Shown: piece by piece, positions 1 to 6,406 of the stretch | Position numbering within the stretch: the stretch's first letter is position 1 | Layout: the number at the start of each line of letters is the position of its first letter | DNA from: an uncultured Bacilli bacterium | GTDB lineage: Bacteria > Bacillota_I > Bacilli_A > RF39 > UBA660 | Assembly: GCA_947626445.1 (NCBI GenBank) | Contig: CANQSC010000021.1 | Span: 1 to 15,771 of the forward strand | Length of the DNA stretch: 15,771 nucleotides | Direction: 5' to 3' | The notes under the pieces: model-generated | The model's database searches: none | What the model was told of the DNA's origin: nothing | What the model saw: the letters and a program-made list of their open reading frames with translations, nothing else | Program-made: the position numbers and the translations under genes

Positions 1-69
1 TAACACTTCGTCGATACCTACGCGTGTATTGGACTTTCACCAACTAGATATATGCCATGCATGGCACAC
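1..69 (-). mobile_element. Group II intron, 5' end only (partial)
   Basis: Read on the minus strand from position 69, the sequence opens with GTGTG, which fits the GUGYG 5' end of group II introns. It continues with a short hairpin (GCCA/TGGC, positions 53-66) and a TTGG..GTCCAA stem-loop typical of the start of domain I. No part of the intron-encoded reverse transcriptase or of domain V is inside the window, since the element runs off the left edge. It sits directly after the T-run of the recO terminator and in the same orientation, which is the preferred target of class C group II introns. The assignment rests on the 5' end and the site; the class is inference. Confidence 0.62.
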
Positions 70-70
70 C

Positions 71-103
71 AAAAAAGACTACTATTCCGTCATAGAGTCT
101 TTT
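71..103 (-). terminator. Rho-independent terminator of recO
   Basis: On the minus strand an 8-bp stem AAAAGACT/AGTCTTTT, extended by CTAT/ATAG across one bulged base, is followed by a run of six T. The recO stop codon (82-84) lies inside the stem, so the last codons of recO form its left arm. The hairpin ends the vanZ-like to recO operon and abuts the putative intron. Confidence 0.85.
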
Positions 104-825
104 ATTTTATCTAAAAATTTTTTACTTTTTAAATATAATCCGGTATATCGTTCATAATAATCATTTAAAAATTCATTTATATCATTTATTAATTGATTAG
201 ATATATTTACATGATTAATACTTTTAATATCAATTAATTCATACATTCTTAATAATTTAATCATTTTTAAATCTTTAATTGGTTCATTATAATAACAATC
301 TCGACATAATAAACCCCCATCAATAATGGTTACAATATTTTTAGTACTTCCACATCTTAAGCAAGAATCTAAATTTAAACCTACTCCTAAAAAATTTAAA
401 TATTTAGTTTCTAAAATATTAGCTAGAACAATTGGATTAACATCTTCATTTAATTTATAAATAGTACTTATAAATAGTTCATATATTTCTTGTTCATTAC
501 TTTCCCTATAAACTTGATTAGTTAAATCACATAGATAAGTTAAATAAGAAATTTTAGTTAAATCTTGATGAATATTTTTAAACGGTTCAATAATATCAAC
601 ATCACTTAAGATTGATAATTTATTTTCCTTATAATAAATATAAAAGAAACCATAAGTAAATTTCATGGTTAAAGCATGCAATTTATTTTTAATATTTTTG
701 GCACCCTTAGCCATTAAACCTATGATTCCATATTCTTTTGAGAGAAGATTAATAACCAAAGAAGATTCGCCATAATTAGTTGTATTTAATATAAATCCTT
801 CAACTTTGGTTATCACTTTAATCAC
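82..825 (-). CDS. recO: DNA repair protein RecO
   Basis: RecO mediates RecF-pathway recombinational repair, helping load RecA onto SSB-coated single-stranded DNA. The 247-residue product has the usual family length. It shows an N-terminal OB-fold region (about 1-80, with the VEGFIL and YGESS motifs near its start) and, in the C-terminal half, a zinc-finger pair C155-x2-C158 and C174-x2-C177. The start is GTG at 825; AAAGGA lies about 6 bases upstream, and the alternative ATG two bases before it runs straight into a TGA. It overlaps the yqzL stop by 4 bases, so the two are probably translationally coupled. It is the last gene of the era cluster, and its 3' end is built into the terminator. Identification is by family features and by the era-yqzL-recO order. 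Confidence 0.95.
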   Translation of the reverse strand: MIKVITKVEGFILNTTNYGESSLVINLLSKEYGIIGLMAKGAKNIKNKLHALTMKFTYGFFYIYYKENKLSILSDVDIIEPFKNIHQDLTKISYLTYLCDLTNQVYRESNEQEIYELFISTIYKLNEDVNPIVLANILETKYLNFLGVGLNLDSCLRCGSTKNIVTIIDGGLLCRDCYYNEPIKDLKMIKLLRMYELIDIKSINHVNISNQLINDINEFLNDYYERYTGLYLKSKKFLDKIKDSMTE

Positions 826-902
826 ATCTTTCCTTTATATTTTAAATAATATTCTATTTTTCCAGTTTCTTTAAATAGTTTCCATGCTTCTTTTTTATCC
901 AT
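822..902 (-). CDS. yqzL: YqzL-family small protein
   Basis: This 26-codon gene encodes a peptide starting MDKKEAWKLFKETG and ending in YLKYKGKM. The WKLFxxTGxIExYLxxK pattern is that of the YqzL family, whose members lie between era and recO in Bacillus; the function is unknown. The product is shorter than the roughly 45-residue Bacillus form. AAGGG stands about 5 bases before the ATG at 902. The stop TGA overlaps the recO GTG start (ATGTGA), so translation through it probably sets recO expression. Position, ribosome binding site and residue pattern all agree. Confidence 0.8.
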   Translation of the reverse strand: MDKKEAWKLFKETGKIEYYLKYKGKM

Positions 903-956
903 AAATACCCTTCTTTCTAACATTATCATGTTAAGAAAAAAGAAAATTTATTCATT

Positions 957-1847
957 TTATTTTAAATTTAATTCGTCAAAACCTAAATCTTTTAATTGGG
1001 CTTCTTTTTCTCGCCAATTTTTAATAGTTTTAACATATAATTCTAAATAAACTTTTTTACCAATCATTTTTTCGATTTCATTACGCGCGGATGTTCCAAC
1101 CATTTTTAATCTTTCACCTTTTTTACCAATAATAATTTTTTTAATCGAATCACGATCAACAATAATATCAACACAGATAACAGCAACATTATCTTTTTCT
1201 TCAAATTTAGTTGTTATACAAGTAAGACTATGAGGAACTTCATCTTCACAAACCCATAAAAGTTTTTCTCTTACTAATTCACTAACCATAAAAGATTTAG
1301 AACTACTTGTAATCATATCAACATCAAAATAACGAACGGTATCAGTTAAATATTTTTTAATAACCGTAATTAAATGTTCAGTATTATCTTTTTTTAAGGC
1401 ACTTAGAGGTATGATCTCCGCAAAAGGTAAATAATCTTGATATTCTTTGATCATCATTAATAAAGTTTCTCTGCTTATTAAATCAATTTTATTTAATATT
1501 AAAAAGACTGGTACTTTACTTCTTTTTAAAGATTCCATAATAAACTTATCGCCACTGCCAATTCCTTTACTTGCATCAACAACAAATAAAATTACATCAA
1601 CATCTTTAGTTAAAGAATAAGATTCTTTATTTAAAATTTTTCCTAATTTAGAAGTTGGTTTATGAATACCTGGTGAATCTAAAAAAACAATTTGATAATT
1701 TTCTTCATTATATATTCCTTGAATAACATTTCTAGTTGTCTGAGCTTTATTTGATGTTATAGCTACTTTATAATTTAAAAGCGAATTTAATAATGTTGAT
1801 TTACCGACATTAGGTCTACCAATAATACTTACAAAACCACTATGCAT
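957..1847 (-). CDS. era: GTPase Era
   Basis: Era is an essential GTPase that binds the 3' end of 16S rRNA and checks maturation of the small ribosomal subunit. The 296-residue protein has the full set of G motifs: GRPNVGKS (10-17), DSPG (57-60), NKID (119-122) and SAL (149-151). A C-terminal KH RNA-binding domain follows with its GKKG loop at 241-244. The length is normal. The ATG at 1847 has a very strong AGGAGG at 1853-1858, which touches the stop codon of ybeY just upstream, so the pair is likely coupled. Its neighbours ybeY, yqzL and recO are the classical partners of era in the Bacillota. Confidence 0.98.
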   Translation of the reverse strand: MHSGFVSIIGRPNVGKSTLLNSLLNYKVAITSNKAQTTRNVIQGIYNEENYQIVFLDSPGIHKPTSKLGKILNKESYSLTKDVDVILFVVDASKGIGSGDKFIMESLKRSKVPVFLILNKIDLISRETLLMMIKEYQDYLPFAEIIPLSALKKDNTEHLITVIKKYLTDTVRYFDVDMITSSSKSFMVSELVREKLLWVCEDEVPHSLTCITTKFEEKDNVAVICVDIIVDRDSIKKIIIGKKGERLKMVGTSARNEIEKMIGKKVYLELYVKTIKNWREKEAQLKDLGFDELNLK

Positions 1848-1857
1848 ATTTACCTCC

Positions 1858-2301
1858 TTATCTTTTTATATTACAAATATTTAATATTTCATCTTGTTTT
1901 TGAAACATAATTTTTTCTTCTTCTACACTCTTAGTATGGTCATATCCCAGTAAATGAAGTAACCCATGAACACATAAAAATGATAATTCTCTTTTTTCAC
2001 TATGATTGTACTCACTAGCTTGCTTAATCATCCTTGGAATACATATATAAATATCCCCCAATATCTTAATTGGATCATAAACACTTTCATTATCTAAAAA
2101 GGCAAAAGATATTACATCAGTTACTCTATCAATATCTCGATATTCTTTATTTAGTTTTTTAATGGTTTCTTCATCAACAAATATAACCGAAAAATAAGCA
2201 TTTTCTATTTTTTCATAATCTAATGTTGTTTTTAAAACTTTATCTAAATAACTATAATCTTTATCATAACCAAATTCATCATTAATATCAAAATCATTCA
2301 T
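1858..2301 (-). CDS. ybeY: Endoribonuclease YbeY
   Basis: YbeY is a zinc-dependent single-strand endoribonuclease involved in 16S rRNA 3'-end maturation and ribosome quality control. The metal-binding signature is present as H112-x3-H116-x5-H122 in the string HGLLHLLGYDH, together with TDVISF (61-66) and GDIYI (82-86). I place the start at the ATG at 2301, giving 147 residues. The longer open frame to 2367 would run far into the vanZ-like gene and has no family support. The ATG overlaps the vanZ-like stop (TAATG), and GGGTGG lies just upstream, so translational coupling is likely. Confidence 0.95.
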   Translation of the reverse strand: MNDFDINDEFGYDKDYSYLDKVLKTTLDYEKIENAYFSVIFVDEETIKKLNKEYRDIDRVTDVISFAFLDNESVYDPIKILGDIYICIPRMIKQASEYNHSEKRELSFLCVHGLLHLLGYDHTKSVEEEKIMFQKQDEILNICNIKR

Positions 2302-2918
2302 TAAAACCACCCTAAACCTATAATCCTTGTAAAATAAATCATTAAAACAATAAATAGAATAATACAAATTATATTATAAAATGTTGAACTATGAAAGAAT
2401 TTTGGTAAGTGTTTTGATATAGCATTTAAAGATATATAAAGAAGAAAACCTAAAATAGAACCAACAACATTTAATAATATGTCGTCAATATCAAAACTTC
2501 TACCTATATAATGTTGAACTATTTCAACTGTAAAAGAAGTAATTATACTTATAAAAAGAATATGATTTACTTTTTTAGCTTTAACATAACCAGAAATATA
2601 ATAACCAAATGGTAAAAAGATTAAAATATTACCTAAAACATTCATATTAAAAGCATGACTACCAATTTCATAACGAAGAATTTCCGTAAAAGGAATAATA
2701 TTAATACCACTTGATGTATTAAGTTCCGTATCAGTTAATAATTGAAACAATAGCATAACATAAATAATAAAAACTAAATTTAAAAATTCTTTATAAAAAA
2801 GGAATTTTTCATGTCCTACTTTAATGGCAGTTATTCTAATGGCAATTATTACAACTAGAAAAATAGTTAACATTGGCCATATTTCTTTTAAAGTACTAGT
2901 TAAAATTTTTAATTCCAT
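2301..2918 (-). CDS. VanZ-like membrane protein
   Basis: This 205-residue integral membrane protein has about six hydrophobic segments (roughly 15-32, 45-62, 94-111, 118-136, 145-165 and 180-198). The VanZ-family pattern is clear: NIIPF (73-77), GNILIFLPFGYY (96-107), and E132-x2-Q135 followed by GRSFDIDDILLNVVGS (139-154). VanZ itself gives low-level teicoplanin resistance, but most family members have no known role, so no resistance should be assumed. The ATG at 2918 has no close ribosome binding site; the best AAGGA is some 17-20 bases away and in-frame stops block a longer start. It is the first gene after the promoter at 2952-2980, in the place where phoH and a PgpH-type gene stand in Bacillus. 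Confidence 0.88.
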   Translation of the reverse strand: MELKILTSTLKEIWPMLTIFLVVIIAIRITAIKVGHEKFLFYKEFLNLVFIIYVMLLFQLLTDTELNTSSGINIIPFTEILRYEIGSHAFNMNVLGNILIFLPFGYYISGYVKAKKVNHILFISIITSFTVEIVQHYIGRSFDIDDILLNVVGSILGFLLYISLNAISKHLPKFFHSSTFYNIICIILFIVLMIYFTRIIGLGWF

Positions 2919-2951
2919 TAAAGCATCACTTCAATTCCTTTTTATAAACTT

Positions 2952-2980
2952 ATTTTACTATTAAAAGAGTAATATTTCAA
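2952..2980 (-). promoter_or_regulatory. Vegetative (sigma-A type) promoter of the vanZ-like/ybeY/era/yqzL/recO operon
   Basis: On the minus strand TTGAAA (2975-2980) is followed after 17 bases by TAAAAT (2952-2957); each hexamer is one mismatch from consensus. It starts directly behind the yqfD stop codon, so the essential downstream genes would be expressed apart from the sporulation genes yqfC-yqfD. Confidence 0.6.
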
Positions 2981-2981
2981 A

Positions 2982-4100
2982 TTAAAATGACTGTTGTTCA
3001 CCAATTTGTTCTAATAAGGCTAAAAAATATACAACTTCTAAAGAATTATCTAATTTATTAGTTTGTAAAACTTTTTTATTAAGAATATATTCATTATCAC
3101 TTAATATTTGACTTACTTTTTCATTTAATTGTTTTTCGGCTTCACTTTTTAATTCTTCATCAGTATAAGCTATTTCTTTTTTAACAACTTCTTGTTGTTT
3201 AACAAAAGAAAAAGTTGTATTAAATAAAGTAAACAAAGGATAATTAATTGTTGTATAATCTTTTAATCGACTTCTAAATATAAAATCATTATAATTATTA
3301 TTTTTTAATTTAAAATTATATCTTACTTTACCAGTTAAAATATTTTCTTCCTTAACAAGAGGTACTTTAATTGTTGCTTTATACCAAACTTCAGCATAAA
3401 CTTTTCCCGTTGCACATACAACATCTTTTACTTCTTCATCCTTCATTAAAGTTCCTGATATTAAAATATCTCCTTTTTTAGCATAATCATTAGTTTTAAC
3501 TAAAGCTTCTCCTTTACTGTAAATTAGTTTCTTAACTAAACCATCTTTAATAGCTACAATATTACAAGAAGTTTTAACACTTTCTTTTTCATGAATTTTT
3601 CTTTCTTCTACTCTAACAATATAATTCATACCCTTTACTTCAATTTCTAACCATTCTAATTTAGTAGGATATTCATTTAAAATACTTTCTTTAATTTCTT
3701 CAATTTCTTTAAAACTTTTCTTCCAGGTATTTTTCTTAATACCTTTCTTTTCTAAAGCAGTGGAAAGTAAATCCCTAATTTCTTTATTAGAATGAACTAT
3801 TTTAACATTAACAATTACATGAGTAATTAAAACAAAAATAATAAAACCAATTATTAAAGATATAATAAAAATAAAATACTTTTTAAAATATTTTTTAATT
3901 TTTGGTATACCGGTTTCATCTACAACTTTTATTTTACTATAACTTACTTTTTTCAATAACTTTTGATCTTCACTTTTAATTTTAAAATAAAAATATTTTT
4001 GATCTTCATTAGAATCATATATAAATAATTTATTTTTATAACACTTTAATAATAAACGATTTTTCTCACTTAATTTAACTTTTAACCATAAATAATTCAT
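2982..4100 (-). CDS. yqfD: Sporulation protein YqfD
   Basis: YqfD is a membrane protein of the sigma-E (mother-cell) regulon needed for efficient sporulation in Bacillus; its biochemical role is not settled. The 372-residue product has a cytoplasmic N-terminal part, one strong membrane segment (about 75-98) and a long outside part. That part carries the conserved NIVAIKDGLVKKL stretch (180-192), the KKGDILISG stretch (208-216) and A-x-G-x-V-x-A-x-x-WY (230-240). The ATG at 4100 overlaps the yqfC stop (ATGA), with GAGG about 8 bases upstream. The yqfC-yqfD pairing is the strongest support. Confidence 0.9.
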   Translation of the reverse strand: MNYLWLKVKLSEKNRLLLKCYKNKLFIYDSNEDQKYFYFKIKSEDQKLLKKVSYSKIKVVDETGIPKIKKYFKKYFIFIISLIIGFIIFVLITHVIVNVKIVHSNKEIRDLLSTALEKKGIKKNTWKKSFKEIEEIKESILNEYPTKLEWLEIEVKGMNYIVRVEERKIHEKESVKTSCNIVAIKDGLVKKLIYSKGEALVKTNDYAKKGDILISGTLMKDEEVKDVVCATGKVYAEVWYKATIKVPLVKEENILTGKVRYNFKLKNNNYNDFIFRSRLKDYTTINYPLFTLFNTTFSFVKQQEVVKKEIAYTDEELKSEAEKQLNEKVSQILSDNEYILNKKVLQTNKLDNSLEVVYFLALLEQIGEQQSF

Positions 4101-4339
4101 GAGATAAACCTCATTTCTAAAACTTTACCACTAACTAAAATTTCATTCTTTGTAAGTTTTAAAACTCGAAAATCAGAACCTTTAACTATTAATTTAAATT
4201 TTTCTAATTGTAAACTTATTTCTTGTTCATTTAATACTAAAATATCAATAAATTCATAAACATGAAGATATTTATCATATATATCTATAAAATATTCTTG
4301 ATCCATTAAAAAACTTTTAATATTTTTATATAGATGCAT
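4097..4339 (-). CDS. yqfC: Sporulation protein YqfC (YabP/YqfC family)
   Basis: This 80-residue protein belongs to the YabP/YqfC family of small sporulation proteins. The family pattern here is a string of beta-strand-like segments ending in LKLTKNEILVSGKV. I use the ATG at 4339, which has AGGTGG 4-5 bases upstream. A TTG at 4354 would also open the frame, but it lies upstream of that ribosome binding site. The stop overlaps the yqfD start, so they form a two-gene unit. A sigma-E-like promoter lies immediately upstream (4356-4383), as expected for this operon. Confidence 0.85.
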   Translation of the reverse strand: MHLYKNIKSFLMDQEYFIDIYDKYLHVYEFIDILVLNEQEISLQLEKFKLIVKGSDFRVLKLTKNEILVSGKVLEMRFIS

Positions 4340-4355
4340 AATACCACCTATCAAA

Positions 4356-4383
4356 ATTATATGTATAAGAAGAAAAATTATAA
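4356..4383 (-). promoter_or_regulatory. Sigma-E-like promoter of yqfC-yqfD
   Basis: On the minus strand TTATAAT (4377-4383), 13 bases, then CATATAAT (4356-4363). Against the Bacillus sigma-E consensus (KMATATT and CATACAHT) this scores 5/7 and 7/8. A start about 7 bases downstream would give a leader of only about 10-13 bases, with the ribosome binding site at its 5' end. The spacing and downstream sequence closely match the candidate promoter of sigK. Confidence 0.55.
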
Positions 4384-4406
4384 ATTGATGAATAATTTAG
4401 AACATC

Positions 4407-4435
4407 AAAAAAGCATACAAAAATTTGTATACTTT
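4407..4435 (-). terminator. Rho-independent terminator of the variable surface-protein gene
   Basis: On the minus strand a 12-bp stem (4424-4435 with 4410-4421, one G-U pair) closes a two-base loop and runs into a series of T. The left arm overlaps the stop codon at 4434-4436. It separates the surface-protein gene from yqfC-yqfD. Confidence 0.8.
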
Positions 4436-6146
4436 AAGCATTAAGTTGTAATTGGTAAGGTGAATCCATAGTGCCTTCACCAGAAATTATTTTTACATTT
4501 TTAGTTAAATAACCGACCAGCCAAACCCCAAGCGCGTAGTGGACATAGTTGTTGTAGCTGACAGACCCGGATGAACCGACATAGAACGCAGAGCGGTAGT
4601 TAGAGGAACGCGGCGATAAAGTCCATAAAATACTAGTTGGCTTTAACCAATCTGTTCCACCGCATTCACTCTTATAATTTCCGCTTGTACTATCCCAATT
4701 ATATAATTCCTTTGCAAAACACGTTTCTCTTCCTATACTTCCTCCGTTTGTTGCGTATCCATAATCGCTTGGATAAATTAATCCTATTCCATTATATTTT
4801 TCTCCTACATCTGTTGTACTACTCCATTCTGCTGGATATGTATTACTACTTCCTGTACTTGTTCCTCTTTCTCTTTCATAAAACATTTTTACTGTTACAT
4901 CATTGTATGTGCTACTTCCACCTATATTCCAGATTACTTCTTTATCTATCATTTCTCTTGCTGTGTTATCTAAGCCTTTTGGTAAGTCTGTTCCTGTATT
5001 AAAATCACACGTATTTTCTGATACTGTACTTCCATTATTTCCTGTATAACATTCTCCTGTTCCACTTTCATAATATATACCATTTAACATATCTTTTAAT
5101 TTACTTGTTGTCCAATTATTACTATACCCTGATGGTCTATCCCAAGCATAATTTCCAAATGTTTTTTGTTCTTTTACTCCATCTGTTCTTACTATTTTTA
5201 CTCTTTGTTCTACATTATCTCCTACTTTAACATTTACTAATCCTATTATTCGCCAGATTTCATTATTAAATTCGACATAGTTATGAACATAAGGTGTTGA
5301 TGAGCTTGTATAATTTACTCCTGCAAACCGATATTCTGTTTTATTCCAAGCCTTATCTAATTCTTCTAAATCATTATGTTCCACTTTATATAAGCCATTT
5401 TTACATGTTGTTATAGGGATTTGTTTTCCAGCTATTTCTACCATTTCTGGTGGTCCTATATTTACTGTTTGTTCTACTTCACTTGTTGCACCTTTATTAT
5501 CCGTTACTCTTAATTTTATAGTATGTTCACCAATAGATTGGTCTGTAAATTCTTGGGTCTCACTTCCATCTTGCCAATTTTCTTCATCTATTTGGTATTC
5601 ATATTTTGAAATACTTTTATCTTTATATGGAGTTGCAGTTGCGGTTGCTGTTATGGTATTTTCACAAACTGATAAAGCTAATGTACTTGTTGGCGGGACA
5701 TCATATTCATGTATATATGTTGATGTTACTGTTATTTTACTTCTAAATTCTTTATTCATTGAATCTGCATTTTCTACTGTTACTTTTTCATGCATCCATA
5801 TTCGAAGTTCAAAATCTTTTGTTTCATTTGCTTCTAAGTATCCATCCATTAATTTATGTGCTTCATATGTATTTTCTATTGTTGTATCTGTTGGACTAGT
5901 TTCTCCTAATACTTTTTCTATTCCCTCTTGTCCTACTTCATTTAATTTTACTTTTAAATAGTCCGGATTTAATCTATTTGCCTCTAATACTTTACTTAAT
6001 GATTCTAGATTTATTTGATATGTTGCCATATCGCTACATTTATTATGGACACTAAATTTATATGGTTTTAGTTTTCTTCCTTCGCTATCTAAGATTGGAT
6101 ATGTTTTATCTAAACTTATATCATCTGCTTCACTTTCAATATCCAT
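4434..6146 (-). CDS. Surface protein with Ig/PKD-like domain and C-terminal DGR-type variable lectin domain (N-terminus detached)
   Basis: The open frame gives 570 residues. Residues 1-145 resemble the N-terminal region of secreted gut-bacterial proteins (TYPILDSEGRKLKPYKF, NKC at 35-37). Residues 152-230 look like an Ig/PKD-type repeat (YEYQIDEENWQDG, HTIKLRVTDNKGATS). From about 294 a lectin-fold-like domain begins (FNNEIWRIIG, VKIVRTDG) and ends in LWTLSPRSSNYRS and GVWLVGYL (540-547). This C-terminal layout is that of DGR target proteins, where a variable surface binds ligands. The codon for residue 1 has no ribosome binding site. The same reading frame continues upstream through two stop codons into a membrane anchor at 6183-6287, so the true gene is probably 4434-6287 and broken, or this copy is silent. 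The target role is inference; no reverse transcriptase is in the window. Confidence 0.7.
   Translation of the reverse strand: MDIESEADDISLDKTYPILDSEGRKLKPYKFSVHNKCSDMATYQINLESLSKVLEANRLNPDYLKVKLNEVGQEGIEKVLGETSPTDTTIENTYEAHKLMDGYLEANETKDFELRIWMHEKVTVENADSMNKEFRSKITVTSTYIHEYDVPPTSTLALSVCENTITATATATPYKDKSISKYEYQIDEENWQDGSETQEFTDQSIGEHTIKLRVTDNKGATSEVEQTVNIGPPEMVEIAGKQIPITTCKNGLYKVEHNDLEELDKAWNKTEYRFAGVNYTSSSTPYVHNYVEFNNEIWRIIGLVNVKVGDNVEQRVKIVRTDGVKEQKTFGNYAWDRPSGYSNNWTTSKLKDMLNGIYYESGTGECYTGNNGSTVSENTCDFNTGTDLPKGLDNTAREMIDKEVIWNIGGSSTYNDVTVKMFYERERGTSTGSSNTYPAEWSSTTDVGEKYNGIGLIYPSDYGYATNGGSIGRETCFAKELYNWDSTSGNYKSECGGTDWLKPTSILWTLSPRSSNYRSAFYVGSSGSVSYNNYVHYALGVWLVGYLTKNVKIISGEGTMDSPYQLQLNA
4509..4616 (-). 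other. Candidate DGR variable region
   Basis: This segment encodes residues 511-546 of the surface protein. Over 4511-4620 I count 59 G+C in 110 bases (about 54%), against an AT-rich surround. Codons are largely NNC, NNT or GCG/GGG types (TCC, TCT, AAC, TAC, CGC, TTC, TAT, AGC, CAC), and the residues are mostly S, N, Y, R, F and H. This is what adenine-directed mutagenesis of AAC/AAT template codons produces. The conserved tail GV..V.YL follows, where the initiation site of mutagenic homology would be. No matching template repeat was found in the window. Confidence 0.6.
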
Positions 6147-6182
6147 ACTTAAACATACGGTATTTACGACATTTGTTCATTC

Positions 6183-6287
6183 TTACTGTTTTGTAAGTAT
6201 CCAATAAGCATAAGATACACCTATAACAAGTAATACAACTACTAAAAGAACAATTACTATTGTATATTTCTTTTTCTTATTTTCCAT
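6183..6287 (-). pseudogene. N-terminal membrane anchor of the surface protein, cut off by in-frame stops
   Basis: From the ATG at 6287, with AGAGG about 8 bases upstream, the frame encodes MENKKKKYT, a hydrophobic stretch (about 9-25) and SYAYWILTKQ, then TAA at codon 35 (6183-6185). Codon 37 is TGA (6177-6179). After that the same frame continues through TNVVNTVCLS directly into the 570-residue body. Short lysine-rich starts followed by a membrane segment and YAYW are typical of the anchor of such surface proteins. The two parts are therefore one gene split by two nonsense codons, unless the sequence is wrong here or a short 34-residue membrane peptide is made on its own. Confidence 0.7.
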
Positions 6288-6326
6288 GAATATACCTCTT
6301 TCTTATGTTTAACTTTATTGATGGCT

Positions 6327-6367
6327 TTTATACTATTAATAAAATTATATAACCAAACAGTTATATA
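6327..6367 (-). promoter_or_regulatory. Putative promoter and inverted repeat upstream of the surface-protein gene
   Basis: On the minus strand TTGGTT (6351-6356), 18 bases, TATAAA (6327-6332) is a possible weak promoter. It overlaps a perfect 8-bp inverted repeat TATATAAC/GTTATATA (6346-6353 and 6360-6367) with a six-base gap. The repeat could be an operator or a transcript hairpin. Both readings are tentative in such AT-rich DNA. Confidence 0.3.
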
Positions 6368-6373
6368 GAAAAT

Positions 6374-6398
6374 AAAAAAAGAAGTAATTTTACACTTC
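6374..6398 (-). terminator. Rho-independent terminator of the yqeG-to-metallophosphoesterase operon
   Basis: On the minus strand the stem GAAGTG/TACTTC (6381-6398, one G-U pair, six-base loop) is followed by seven T (6374-6380), some 10 bases after the metallophosphoesterase stop. Confidence 0.75.
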
Positions 6399-6406
6399 AA
6401 TTTACA

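Noticed and set aside
2302..2367. Longer N-terminus for ybeY
   Set aside because: It would overlap the vanZ-like gene by 66 bases and has no family support; the ATG at 2301 has its own ribosome binding site and the stop-start overlap typical of coupled genes.
2301..2918. Glycopeptide resistance gene
   Set aside because: VanZ-like proteins are widespread without resistance, and no vanHAX or vanRS genes are present.
4637..5961. Plus-strand open frames opposite the surface-protein gene
   Set aside because: They lack ribosome binding sites and any family resemblance and have the composition of a reversed AT-rich gene; the minus-strand frame has recognisable domains.
6177..6185. Recoding (readthrough or selenocysteine) at the TAA and TGA of the surface-protein gene
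   Set aside because: Two different stops in three codons, no visible downstream recoding structure, and TGA and TAA serve as normal stops elsewhere in the window; nonsense mutation or sequence error is simpler.
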